From positions 1 through 6,826 of the forward strand of contig CANCUC010000044.1 of assembly GCA_947381255.1 (NCBI GenBank): a stretch of 6,826 bases of DNA. Reading direction: 5' to 3'. Made by a program: the position numbers and the translations under genes. This document shows, one piece after another, positions 1 through 6,760 of this stretch. The notes under the pieces were generated by a model that had not been told where the DNA came from, did no database searches, and saw only the letters and a program-made list of their open reading frames with translations. The stretch is from Actinomycetota bacterium (GTDB lineage: Bacteria > Actinomycetota > Actinomycetes > Nanopelagicales > Nanopelagicaceae). The stretch's first letter is position 1. Each line of letters begins with the position of its first letter.

Positions 1-102
1 TTAGCGGAGAGTCCAGTACTCAGCGTAAGCGAATCAGTTCGTATCATGGAGGTTATGGATGGGCTCCGCGCACAGATTGGCGTTAAATACCCAACCGAGT
101 AA
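1..102 (+). CDS. C-terminal end of a probable Gfo/Idh/MocA-family oxidoreductase (partial)
   Basis: Frame 1 is open from the left edge to a TAA at 100-102 and encodes 33 residues; the start lies outside the window. The visible tail contains SVSESVRIMEVMDGLRAQIG followed by VKYPTE. This resembles the last helix of Gfo/Idh/MocA-type NAD(P)-dependent sugar or inositol dehydrogenases, where a 'pv..eegvrvmEvidai..s...G' stretch closes the protein. The Rossmann fold and catalytic residues are out of view, so the substrate cannot be named. The gene converges on the minus-strand aldo/keto reductase, with no base between the two stop codons. That the frame is coding is fairly secure because it stays open in good codons up to a stop exactly where the neighbour ends. 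The family is a tentative reading of a short tail. Confidence 0.55.
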   Translation, partial: LAESPVLSVSESVRIMEVMDGLRAQIGVKYPTE

Positions 103-112
103 TTAATCTCGG
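95..112. other. Short inverted repeat spanning the two convergent stop codons
   Basis: CCGAG (95-99) and CTCGG (108-112) are perfect complements around an 8-base loop, TAATTAAT. The loop holds the plus-strand TAA (100-102) and the minus-strand TAA (103-105). The stem has only 5 bp and neither strand has a following U-run, so it does not meet the criteria for an intrinsic terminator. No other termination signal is visible between the two genes. Confidence 0.3.
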
Positions 113-1077
113 AACGGTGGCTGATCTACCAATTCACTCTGAATAGGACCATCTGTAGGACAACTAGCGTTAAGTTCTGCAATTTCTTGCGCGCTTAATT
201 CAATTGAGGCGCCACTGAGCGAATCTAAGATTGATGCGGCCTTTGATGCGCCAGGAATTGGAATCGATGTTGGGAATTGATTGAGATGCCAAGCGATTGT
301 TATCGCGTATGCGGAGACACCCTTTTCCGCTGCGATACGATCAAATGCACCAAATTCACCAGTCGCGATCTTTTCAAAATTAGAACCTCCACCAAGTGGA
401 GACCAAGGCAAGAAGGCAATGCCGTATTGCGTGCAGATATCAATGACATCGGCGGACAATCGGTAGCGAGGACTAAATTCATTCTGCACTGAGATGACTC
501 CACCTTGTTCAGGTGTTCCACCAATCTTTATCGCTCTACGCAACTGCTCCGCATTTACATTGCTAAGGCCGATTGTCTCCACATAGCCATGCTCTTTGAG
601 AGAAAGTACGTTCTCAAACTGCTCTTCAAATGTAATAGAGGTATCAAGGCGGTGATGTTGCCAGAGTGGAATCTTTGACAATCCCATCTTGGCAGCCGAG
701 GCTTCAACTGCGCGATAGAGGTAGTGCTGAGAGGCGTTTCTACCCGGTACACCCCACCAGTTATCTCCCGGAGCTCTGGTGATTCCACCCTTGGTAGCAA
801 TCACTACCTTGGCCTTAGCCTCTTCGGTGCCACCCCATGTTCTAAAAGCTTCTCCAACAATTCGCTCGTTATGGCCCATCGCATTCCATGCAGGGGCGTA
901 AATATCAGCTGTATCTAAGAGTTGAACTCCAGCATCCAAAGCTGCATGGATTACTCCAATTGCATGCTCGCGGTCATCAAGTATCCATTTATTTCGGTCA
1001 GTTGCCATTGAAAGTGGCATGCAACCTAAACCAACGGGTGTAATTTCAAAGGGACCTAGTGTTCGCTTGGATGTCAT
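103..1077 (-). CDS. Aldo/keto reductase, substrate unknown
   Basis: This 324-residue protein is a full-length NAD(P)H-dependent aldo/keto reductase of the TIM-barrel type, presumably cytosolic, reducing an aldehyde or ketone to an alcohol. The expected tetrad is visible: D55 and Y60 in LLDTADIY, K96 in ATKGG, and H142 in LWQHHRLD (the 'QHR-D' variant of the usual 'QxHxxD'). Also present are GLGCMPL near residue 16 (first barrel strand), TIGLSNV (168-174), QNEFSPRYR (198-206), PWSPLGGG (224-231) and the cofactor-phosphate loop PIPGASKA (273-280). The ATG chosen retains the first strand; the next Met (residue 20) would delete it. The gene starts 20 bases after the cydC stop on the same strand, with no terminator between, so read-through from the cyd operon is likely. 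No clear Shine-Dalgarno precedes it. The neighbourhood does not identify the substrate, and a direct role in cytochrome bd function is not implied by the family. Confidence 0.9.
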   Translation of the reverse strand: MTSKRTLGPFEITPVGLGCMPLSMATDRNKWILDDREHAIGVIHAALDAGVQLLDTADIYAPAWNAMGHNERIVGEAFRTWGGTEEAKAKVVIATKGGITRAPGDNWWGVPGRNASQHYLYRAVEASAAKMGLSKIPLWQHHRLDTSITFEEQFENVLSLKEHGYVETIGLSNVNAEQLRRAIKIGGTPEQGGVISVQNEFSPRYRLSADVIDICTQYGIAFLPWSPLGGGSNFEKIATGEFGAFDRIAAEKGVSAYAITIAWHLNQFPTSIPIPGASKAASILDSLSGASIELSAQEIAELNASCPTDGPIQSELVDQPPFRD

Positions 1078-1097
1078 GCGACAAACTTTAGCCTGAA

Positions 1098-2678
1098 TTA
1101 GAGAGTTATGGCTTTCGCAGCAATTGGAAGGCTCAGATGACTCACTACAAGTACAGCTTTATCGCGCAGAGCCCCGAGAACGTTGAGAGAAATCCGTTCA
1201 ACCATCTGCGCATCTAAGAATTCGAAAGGTTCATCGAGGATGACTATAGGAGTTTCACGCAAGAGAACTCTTGCTAACTTCAAACGTTGCTTCTCCCCAC
1301 CGGAGAAGTTCAAACCAAGTGGGCCGACCATGGTGTCTAGGCCATCAGGAAGTTCGCGCACAAAACCATCGAGCTCAACAAGTTTAAGCGCTTGAAACAA
1401 AATCTCATCACTTGCCTCGGGATTACCAATCTTTAAGTTTTCTCGGATAGAGGTTCCAAAGAGGTAATCATCTTGCAAGAGAGTTGTAAGGAGATGCTGA
1501 TCTCCAGGCTCCAAATCTCTTCCATTAAGCAGAACCTCTCCCTCAAATGGAAGGAAGCCAAGAATTGCATTGATGATCGAGGATTTACCCGCTCCAGATC
1601 TACCGGTAATTAAAAGCACATCACCGGGTGTAATGAGAGCATTTATGCTTCGAGTTTGTGCGCCTTCGATAAGCGGATGAAGATCAACCAACTCCAGAGA
1701 GATAGCTGAAGGTGTCGATGAATTTACAACCTTTGATTCAGCCGTCTCAACTAACATTGGCTCTAGGTTGTTAATAGCACCCAACACCTGACGAAATTGC
1801 GAGAATGCAGCAGGTAGTGGAGTCATACCATCGAAGATCGCTAGTGGAACAAGTGCAATCACAGCAACATTAATTCCTGCAAGGTGATGTGTAAAGACTC
1901 CACGTGCCGCAAACCAGAGCGAGATGGAGACGGTTGTTCCAAGGATTAGAAAATAGGCGCCAGAGGCTAAACCGCTCCGCTCTGCGTTCTTCCCTTCAAC
2001 CTTCGCAATTTTCGCTTGAGCCGATTCAATATGATTCATGAGTTCATCACCATAATTGAATATCAGTGACTCTGGAGCTGACTCCGAAATTTGCATAATT
2101 TGATCGAAGAGTTCCCCCTCAAATTTTCGGGTATTCGATTTGCTAGATGAGAGCGTTGCCAAGAATGGAATTAAGAACATAGCAAGAAGGAAGAGCAGCC
2201 CTACTACCTTCCCGCAGCTTGGAAGTAGCCAGTGGATAATCGTGATTCCAGATACTCCCGAGATGAGCGCAGCAAACCAAGGCGAGGCGATACGAAGCCA
2301 GAGATCCTGAGCCAATTCGACATCATTCATAATCTGCGAGAGGACCTTGCCGCGGTGTAGATCGGCAAAATCGGATGGAAGAAGACGGCTGAATCTTTCA
2401 TAGATCCTCACGCGTAAAGCGGTTTGAATTTTGAGAGCACTGTTATGTTCCAAGATTCTGCTGGCATATTTCAGCGCACCACGAGAAAGACCGAAGAAGC
2501 GCACGCTCACAATGGCGACTTCCAGCACTAGAACGGGAGGCTTGGTGGATGCCATTGAGATGAGCCAAGCGCTTGTGGCAAGCAATCCCACCGCAGCTCC
2601 GAGTGAGGCACCACCGAGAAATACGGCGGCGAACATCTCTCCGCGCTGAGCTTTAAAGAGGCGAACGAGGTTTCTCAT
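1098..2678 (-). CDS. cydC: CydC, ABC transporter subunit for cytochrome bd assembly
   Basis: CydC pairs with CydD to form an inner-membrane ABC exporter required for assembling cytochrome bd. In E. coli it exports cysteine and glutathione, and heme handling has also been proposed. This copy has 526 residues, a normal length. Residues 1 to about 300 form the membrane domain, with hydrophobic segments near 16-42, 48-64, 133-152, 157-176, 240-258 and 268-284. The nucleotide-binding domain follows: Walker A GRSGAGKSS (359-367), Q-loop Q402, signature FSGGEKQR (458-465), Walker B IVILDEP (478-484) with catalytic E483, and H-loop H514. The D-loop region reads PFEFLD, unlike the common PTAxLD. The ATG overlaps the cydD stop as ATGA, and AGGAG at 2686-2690 sits 7 bases upstream inside cydD. 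It is called CydC rather than CydD by its position after a CydD-type gene, its short N-terminus and its intact SGGE signature. If the organism is an actinomycete, the thiol exported may not be glutathione. Confidence 0.93.
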   Translation of the reverse strand: MRNLVRLFKAQRGEMFAAVFLGGASLGAAVGLLATSAWLISMASTKPPVLVLEVAIVSVRFFGLSRGALKYASRILEHNSALKIQTALRVRIYERFSRLLPSDFADLHRGKVLSQIMNDVELAQDLWLRIASPWFAALISGVSGITIIHWLLPSCGKVVGLLFLLAMFLIPFLATLSSSKSNTRKFEGELFDQIMQISESAPESLIFNYGDELMNHIESAQAKIAKVEGKNAERSGLASGAYFLILGTTVSISLWFAARGVFTHHLAGINVAVIALVPLAIFDGMTPLPAAFSQFRQVLGAINNLEPMLVETAESKVVNSSTPSAISLELVDLHPLIEGAQTRSINALITPGDVLLITGRSGAGKSSIINAILGFLPFEGEVLLNGRDLEPGDQHLLTTLLQDDYLFGTSIRENLKIGNPEASDEILFQALKLVELDGFVRELPDGLDTMVGPLGLNFSGGEKQRLKLARVLLRETPIVILDEPFEFLDAQMVERISLNVLGALRDKAVLVVSHLSLPIAAKAITL

Positions 2679-4312
2679 CGTTGCGCTCCTAAGAGGGTTA
2701 CCGACGCTGAAGCCCCAATCAGAAATTCACGGTGTGAAATAAGAAGGATGGTGGTGCCCGATGCCGCGCGCTCTTGAAGCACTCGCGCGATAGTTTCCTC
2801 GGAAATGTCGTCAACTGAAGCAGTCGGTTCATCAAGGATTACGAGCGCTGATTCCTTGAGAAGCGCTCTGGCAAGTGCAATCTTTCGCATCTGACCAATA
2901 GAAAGTTTCTGGCGAACTGTTCCAAGCGAGGTATCTAGGCCATCTGGCAGATCTCCGACCATGAGATCCACTTCGCGTAAAGAGGCAATGAGTTCCTTCT
3001 CTGAAGCGTTCGGCGAAGCATGTCTTAATATCTCCGCAACGCTACCGATTGGAAATTTTGGCTCCTGAGGTTGCCAAGAAATTAATTCGCGCCATGCTTT
3101 GATATCTAAATCTTGCAAAGAATATATTCCAGATTCTGTGGTGACAGTTACCTCACCTGCGGTTGGCGAAATGAAGCCGAGTAATATCGAGGCGAGCGTT
3201 GATTTTCCAGAACCCGAGGCTCCAATCAATGCGTGAATTCGGCCAGATTCGATGGTGCCGCGTGGAATAAGAAGATCGCTTCGTCCCGGAAAGGTTACTT
3301 TCAGATCACTCCACGAAATAAGTGAAAACGAGTTAATCAGTACTTCGCCATTTGATTCTGGCTTTTCGAGGATAGTAAATAGCTGCTCGAAGGCAGCCAG
3401 GCCATCTGTTGCCGAGTGGAAATATGCGGAGACCTGTCGAATCGGCCAGTAAACCTCCGGCGCGAGCACAAGCACGAATAGTCCAACACTCAGCGGCATT
3501 GAGCCGTTCACCAACCGCAAACCAATTGTTACCGCTAGGAGTGCGACGGAGAGAGTTGCGACCAATTCCAGTGCGAGTGATGTGAGAAAAGAGACGCGAA
3601 GAACCTGCATCGTCTCCTTACGATATTTCTCTCCTACCTCGCGAAGCTTTTGTGATTGTAATTTCTCACGCCCATAAACTTTAAGAGTGGTCAGTCCACT
3701 TAAGAGATCTAGAAAATAGCCACCGAGTAAGCCAAGTGTCTTCCATTTCTTCTCTGTTGCGCTGGCGGTAAATCTTCCAATCAGAATTCCGAAGATTGGT
3801 ATCAATGGGAGCGTGAACAAAATGATTGCTCCTGATTTCCAATCGCGAAAGGCAATAGTTACTCCGACCGAAATCGGCACGACTACTGCGATAAATAGTT
3901 GAGGCAAGAACTTGGCGAAGTATCCGTCGAGGTTATTGATTCCCTTTGTCACGAGTACTGCCAAGCCTGCTGTGCCTAAGTTTTGGGTATCACTTCCGCC
4001 ATTGGAGAGAGATTTCTGCATGACCTCGGTGCGCAGTTCATTTCGCATCTTGCTACTAGCGCGAGCTCCCAAACGATCGTTCAAATAGGCGAGAAGAGCT
4101 CGGCTGACAAAGACTCCAACGAGAGCGATAACCTCATGAGTGAGTGAGGAGAATGAACGCTTCTGTTGGAAGAATTTGCAGATTAAATCAACGAGTAGAA
4201 GCGCCTGTCCAATAGTTGCAACGGCGCCTAGGACCGCAATAAGTACCAGGGTGAAAATAAAACCACGGCTGCTTCGAGAGTACCGAAGCAGCCGTGGATC
4301 AAATGGTTTCAC
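2675..4312 (-). CDS. cydD: CydD, ABC transporter subunit for cytochrome bd assembly
   Basis: CydD is the partner of CydC in the exporter that allows cytochrome bd maturation. The start is taken as GTG at 4312, giving 545 residues beginning with KPFDPRLLRYSRSSRG after the initiator; 'DPRLLR' is the expected N-terminus of actinobacterial-type CydD. The frame continues upstream to 4639, but that part lies within cydB, encodes Cys/His-rich nonsense and is rejected. The membrane domain covers roughly residues 15-300, including a cytosolic-loop stretch near 186-218. The ATPase domain has Walker A GASGSGKST (364-372), Q-loop Q416, signature LSIGQMRK (470-477), Walker B ALVILDEPTA (489-498) with E495, and H-loop H527. 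The third signature position is I rather than G; E. coli CydD has LSVGQ, so this is a family trait. The G of GTG is the last base of the cydB TAG. No Shine-Dalgarno lies at normal spacing (GGAG is 19 bases away), so translation probably depends on ribosomes finishing cydB. Codons 6-20 contain a terminator-like hairpin. Confidence 0.92.
   Translation of the reverse strand: MKPFDPRLLRYSRSSRGFIFTLVLIAVLGAVATIGQALLLVDLICKFFQQKRSFSSLTHEVIALVGVFVSRALLAYLNDRLGARASSKMRNELRTEVMQKSLSNGGSDTQNLGTAGLAVLVTKGINNLDGYFAKFLPQLFIAVVVPISVGVTIAFRDWKSGAIILFTLPLIPIFGILIGRFTASATEKKWKTLGLLGGYFLDLLSGLTTLKVYGREKLQSQKLREVGEKYRKETMQVLRVSFLTSLALELVATLSVALLAVTIGLRLVNGSMPLSVGLFVLVLAPEVYWPIRQVSAYFHSATDGLAAFEQLFTILEKPESNGEVLINSFSLISWSDLKVTFPGRSDLLIPRGTIESGRIHALIGASGSGKSTLASILLGFISPTAGEVTVTTESGIYSLQDLDIKAWRELISWQPQEPKFPIGSVAEILRHASPNASEKELIASLREVDLMVGDLPDGLDTSLGTVRQKLSIGQMRKIALARALLKESALVILDEPTASVDDISEETIARVLQERAASGTTILLISHREFLIGASASVTLLGAQR
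2686..2690 (-). promoter_or_regulatory. cydC ribosome binding site inside the cydD 3' end
   Basis: On the minus strand AGGAG lies 7 bases upstream of the cydC ATG and within the last codons of cydD (encoding LLGAQR). Combined with the 4-base ATGA overlap it supports the cydC start and indicates both independent and coupled initiation. Confidence 0.75.
4254..4297 (-). terminator. Intrinsic-terminator-like hairpin inside the cydD 5' coding region
   Basis: Read on the transcribed (minus) strand, CCACGGCTGCTTCG (4297-4284) and CGAAGCAGCCGTGG (4276-4263) are perfect 14-bp complements with 10 G-C pairs. They are separated by the 7-base loop GTACTCT and followed at once by TTTTATTTT (4262-4254). 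This is the full form of a Rho-independent terminator in the direction of cyd transcription. It is also coding sequence: the two arms encode about P6-R10 and R13-G17 of CydD, and the U-run encodes F18-I19-F20. The first arm starts 12 bases after the GTG codon, so a ribosome initiating cydD or terminating cydB would cover it. No U-run follows on the plus strand, so it is one-directional. The structure is directly seen; its activity and an attenuator role are inference. Confidence 0.7.
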
Positions 4313-5352
4313 TAGTGGACGGTATCCAAAACTCCAGCTTCTGGGGTAGAAATCTGGCTTGGATTGATCCGCTTGCGGAAGACCCAATAAGACCAGCCCT
4401 GGTAGAGCAAGACGATTGGGGTTAAGACCACTGCAACCCAGGTCATTACGCCCAAGGTGTAGTGAGTACTTGAAGCGTTGAAGATGGTGAGTCCTGGGCC
4501 ACCCGCAGTGATGTTTGGCATCACATTTGGATAGAGACCAGTGAAGAGAGTGATGACAACCGCAGCTGTCGCAATGGCAGAGAATAGGAAGGCATAACCT
4601 TCGCGACCCTTCGCATTTGCAGCTAGAGCGGTCAACCAAGCAACCACCACGACGACAGATCCTGCGATGACGCCACCCTTAGAGGTGAGTCCCAACATTG
4701 TCCATCCAAGGAAGAGCACAGCAAGAAGAGCTGTAACTAGCCCAACGCGTTGGCCGAGTTTGTTTGCACGTACTCGAATTTCACCATCGGTCTTAAGTGC
4801 TAAGAAGAAGGCACCGTGGGAGACGAAGAGTGAAAGTGTGGTGAGTCCGCCGAGGAGTGCATATGGATTGAGAAGGTTCCAGAATCCGCCGCTATATTGA
4901 ATATATCCAGCAGATACCTTCTCAAGCGGTACTCCGCGAACAATGTTCGCAAATGCAACACCCCAGAGAAGAGCCGGCAAGAAACTGGAGATCGTGATTG
5001 CTAGATCCCAACGGGCACGCCATTTCTCGCTGCCGTACTTACTGCGATATTCAAATGCCACACCGCGAACGATGAGCGAGATGAGAATGAGGAAGAGCGG
5101 TAGATAAAAGCCACTGAAGAGCGTTGCATACCATTCAGGGAATGCCGCGAATGTGGCACCACCTGCAACGAGCAACCAGACTTCATTGCCATCCCATAGT
5201 GGTCCAAGCGTTGTGAGTACTGCTCGGCGCTCGGCCTGATTCTTTGCAACGACAGGTAGCAAGATTCCAACTCCGAAGTCGAATCCTTCAAGTATGAAGT
5301 AGCCGATCCAGAGGACAGCGATGGTGACGAACCAGAATGAATTAAGTGACAT
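4312..5352 (-). CDS. cydB: Cytochrome bd quinol oxidase subunit II (CydB)
   Basis: CydB is the heme-free partner subunit of cytochrome bd; it stabilises the hemes in CydA and helps provide proton and oxygen access. At 346 residues the protein is close to the usual family length, with about nine hydrophobic segments. Family landmarks are visible: GYFILEGFDFGVG (17-29) with D25, GPLWDGNEVWLLVAGG (50-65) with W53 and D54, FPEWYATLFSGFYLPL (71-86), VRGVAFEYR (95-103), HGAFFLALKT (179-188), GLYPNVMPN (272-280) and the C-terminal ASSTHYTLGVMTW (293-305) before the last membrane span and the basic FRKR end. The ATG at 5352 is supported by a perfect AGGAGG 7 bases upstream. The stop TAG shares its last base with the cydD GTG. 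There is no room after cydB for a separate small accessory gene of the cydX type. Confidence 0.96.
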   Translation of the reverse strand: MSLNSFWFVTIAVLWIGYFILEGFDFGVGILLPVVAKNQAERRAVLTTLGPLWDGNEVWLLVAGGATFAAFPEWYATLFSGFYLPLFLILISLIVRGVAFEYRSKYGSEKWRARWDLAITISSFLPALLWGVAFANIVRGVPLEKVSAGYIQYSGGFWNLLNPYALLGGLTTLSLFVSHGAFFLALKTDGEIRVRANKLGQRVGLVTALLAVLFLGWTMLGLTSKGGVIAGSVVVVVAWLTALAANAKGREGYAFLFSAIATAAVVITLFTGLYPNVMPNITAGGPGLTIFNASSTHYTLGVMTWVAVVLTPIVLLYQGWSYWVFRKRINPSQISTPEAGVLDTVH

Positions 5353-5359
5353 TTGTTTT

Positions 5360-5365
5360 CCTCCT
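5360..5365 (-). promoter_or_regulatory. cydB ribosome binding site overlapping the cydA stop codon
   Basis: The minus strand reads TAGGAGGAAAACAAATG: the TAG stop of cydA (5366-5364) runs directly into a full AGGAGG, 7 bases before the cydB ATG. This is the strongest Shine-Dalgarno in the window and fits near-equal synthesis of the two oxidase subunits from one message. Confidence 0.88.
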
Positions 5366-6749
5366 AGTAAGCCATCGTGAGTGTCTTGGAGTCTTCTGTA
5401 TGAGTCACTGTCTTCTCTGGACCAACCTTGATGGTACGAAGGATGAGTCCGAATTCAATGACTGCTAGTACTCCATAGAGCAATGTGAATACGACCATGG
5501 TGAAGAGCACGCTTGCTGCGCTCACACCAGGGCTTACTCCATCAGAGGTCTTAAAGAGACCGAAGACAACCCAGGGTTGGCGTGCGCTCTCTGTGAAGAT
5601 CCAACCGAATGAGTTACCCAATATTGGTAGGAATGGAAGTACGAGCATGCTCCGTACAAACCACGTCTTACGTGGGAAGCGACCCTGTCTGATAAACCAG
5701 AGCGCTAAGAATGAGATCAATCCGGCAAGTGCGCCAAAACCAATCATCAATCTGAAGCTCCAATAAGTAAATGGAATATTTGGTGTGTAGTTACCAGCCC
5801 CGTACTTTTGTTCGTAGGTCTTCTCTAGGTTATTTACACCCTCAACTGTTCCATTGACATTACCTGTTGCCATAAAGGAGAGGACCGAAGGCAAGCCAAT
5901 CTGGAATACAGAATGACTTCCATTCAAAGTCCCCACGGTTAATAGTGAGAATGGAACGTTTGTCTTGGTGTCATACACAGCTTCTGCGGCAGCCATCTTC
6001 ATTGGCTGTTGGGTGGTCATCAGGCGAGCCGTTGCATCTCCTGAAATTGCAACAAAGACAAATGAGATCAAGACGGTGATGAGGCCAATCTTGAGAGCTG
6101 GCTTTGCAACTTCTGCATCCTTATTATGAAAGAGCATCCATGCGCCAACCGCTGCGAAGATTGCACCAGCGGTAAGGAAGGCTGATGGAATTGTGTGGAA
6201 GAAAGCCGCAACTGCAGTGGAGTTTGTAAGAACTTTGACGATGCTCGTCAGCTCAGCGCGTCCACGTCCACTATTGAGTACATAGCCAACTGGATGTTGC
6301 ATGAAGGCGTTAGCCGCAAGAATGAAGTATGCGGAGAGCAAAGTTCCAGTTGCTGCAATCCAGATCGAAGCGAGGTGCAACTTCTTAGGAAGTCGATCCC
6401 AACCAAAGATCCACATTCCAAGGAATGTGCTCTCCAAGAAGAAGGCCAGTAGGCCTTCCATCGCGAGAGGTGCGCCGAAGATATCGCCAACGAAGCGACT
6501 GTAAGAGGACCAGTTCATTCCGAATTGGAACTCTTGCACGATGCCTGTGACAACACCGATTGCAAAGTTAATGAGGAAGAGCTTTCCAAAGAATTTGGTC
6601 GCTCTTAGATACTTATCTTTGTTGGTCCGGTACCAAGCGGTTTGTAGCCCCGCGACTAGGAATCCAGATCCGATGGTGATCGGAACGAAGATGAAGTGAT
6701 ACACGGTAGTGATACCGAATTGCCATCTGGCAAGGTCTAAAGCACTCAT
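5364..6749 (-). CDS. cydA: Cytochrome bd quinol oxidase subunit I (CydA)
   Basis: CydA carries the three hemes (b558, b595, d) and the quinol site of cytochrome bd, an inner-membrane oxidase that reduces O2 to water at low oxygen. The protein has 461 residues, so it is the short Q-loop form (E. coli CydA has 522). By alignment from memory with E. coli, the expected residues are present: H18 in YHFIFVP (H19), E98 and E106 in APLAMEGLLAFFLEST (E99, E107), H185 in FFHTIP (H186), K251 and E256 in the start of the Q-loop (K252, E257), M335 in WSFRLMIG (M393) and E387 in GWIFTESARQPW (E445). One oddity is A389, where the usual motif has G (ExGRQPW). About nine membrane spans are visible. The ATG at 6749 is preceded by AGGGGA at 5-base spacing and keeps the conserved LARWQFG start. 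It is the first gene of the cyd operon. Confidence 0.97.
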   Translation of the reverse strand: MSALDLARWQFGITTVYHFIFVPITIGSGFLVAGLQTAWYRTNKDKYLRATKFFGKLFLINFAIGVVTGIVQEFQFGMNWSSYSRFVGDIFGAPLAMEGLLAFFLESTFLGMWIFGWDRLPKKLHLASIWIAATGTLLSAYFILAANAFMQHPVGYVLNSGRGRAELTSIVKVLTNSTAVAAFFHTIPSAFLTAGAIFAAVGAWMLFHNKDAEVAKPALKIGLITVLISFVFVAISGDATARLMTTQQPMKMAAAEAVYDTKTNVPFSLLTVGTLNGSHSVFQIGLPSVLSFMATGNVNGTVEGVNNLEKTYEQKYGAGNYTPNIPFTYWSFRLMIGFGALAGLISFLALWFIRQGRFPRKTWFVRSMLVLPFLPILGNSFGWIFTESARQPWVVFGLFKTSDGVSPGVSAASVLFTMVVFTLLYGVLAVIEFGLILRTIKVGPEKTVTHTEDSKTLTMAY

Positions 6750-6754
6750 GAATT

Positions 6755-6760
6755 TCCCCT
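6755..6760 (-). promoter_or_regulatory. cydA ribosome binding site
   Basis: AGGGGA lies 5 bases upstream of the cydA ATG on the minus strand (AGGGGAAATTC then ATG). It is a good but not perfect match to the anti-Shine-Dalgarno complement and supports the start codon chosen. Confidence 0.65.

Noticed and set aside
387..401. Perfect 6-bp inverted repeat CTCCAC-CAA-GTGGAG within the aldo/keto reductase gene
   Set aside because: It encodes the PLGGG turn of the barrel, has no adjacent U-run and is short enough to be explained by the codons for proline, glycine and leucine.
4140..4349. Plus-strand open frame across the cydB/cydD junction hairpin
   Set aside because: It is antisense to well-supported cyd genes, with no family-like residues and no ribosome binding site that I could recognise.
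4313..4639. Upstream 109-codon in-frame extension of cydD from an ATG at 4639
   Set aside because: It lies wholly inside cydB in another frame, its residues are Cys/His/Ser-rich with no CydD similarity, and family homology begins right after the GTG at 4312.
4312..5363. A cydX/cydH/cydS-type small accessory subunit gene
   Set aside because: cydA-cydB are 11 bases apart after counting from stop to start, cydB-cydD overlap and cydD-cydC overlap, so there is no space for one in the operon.
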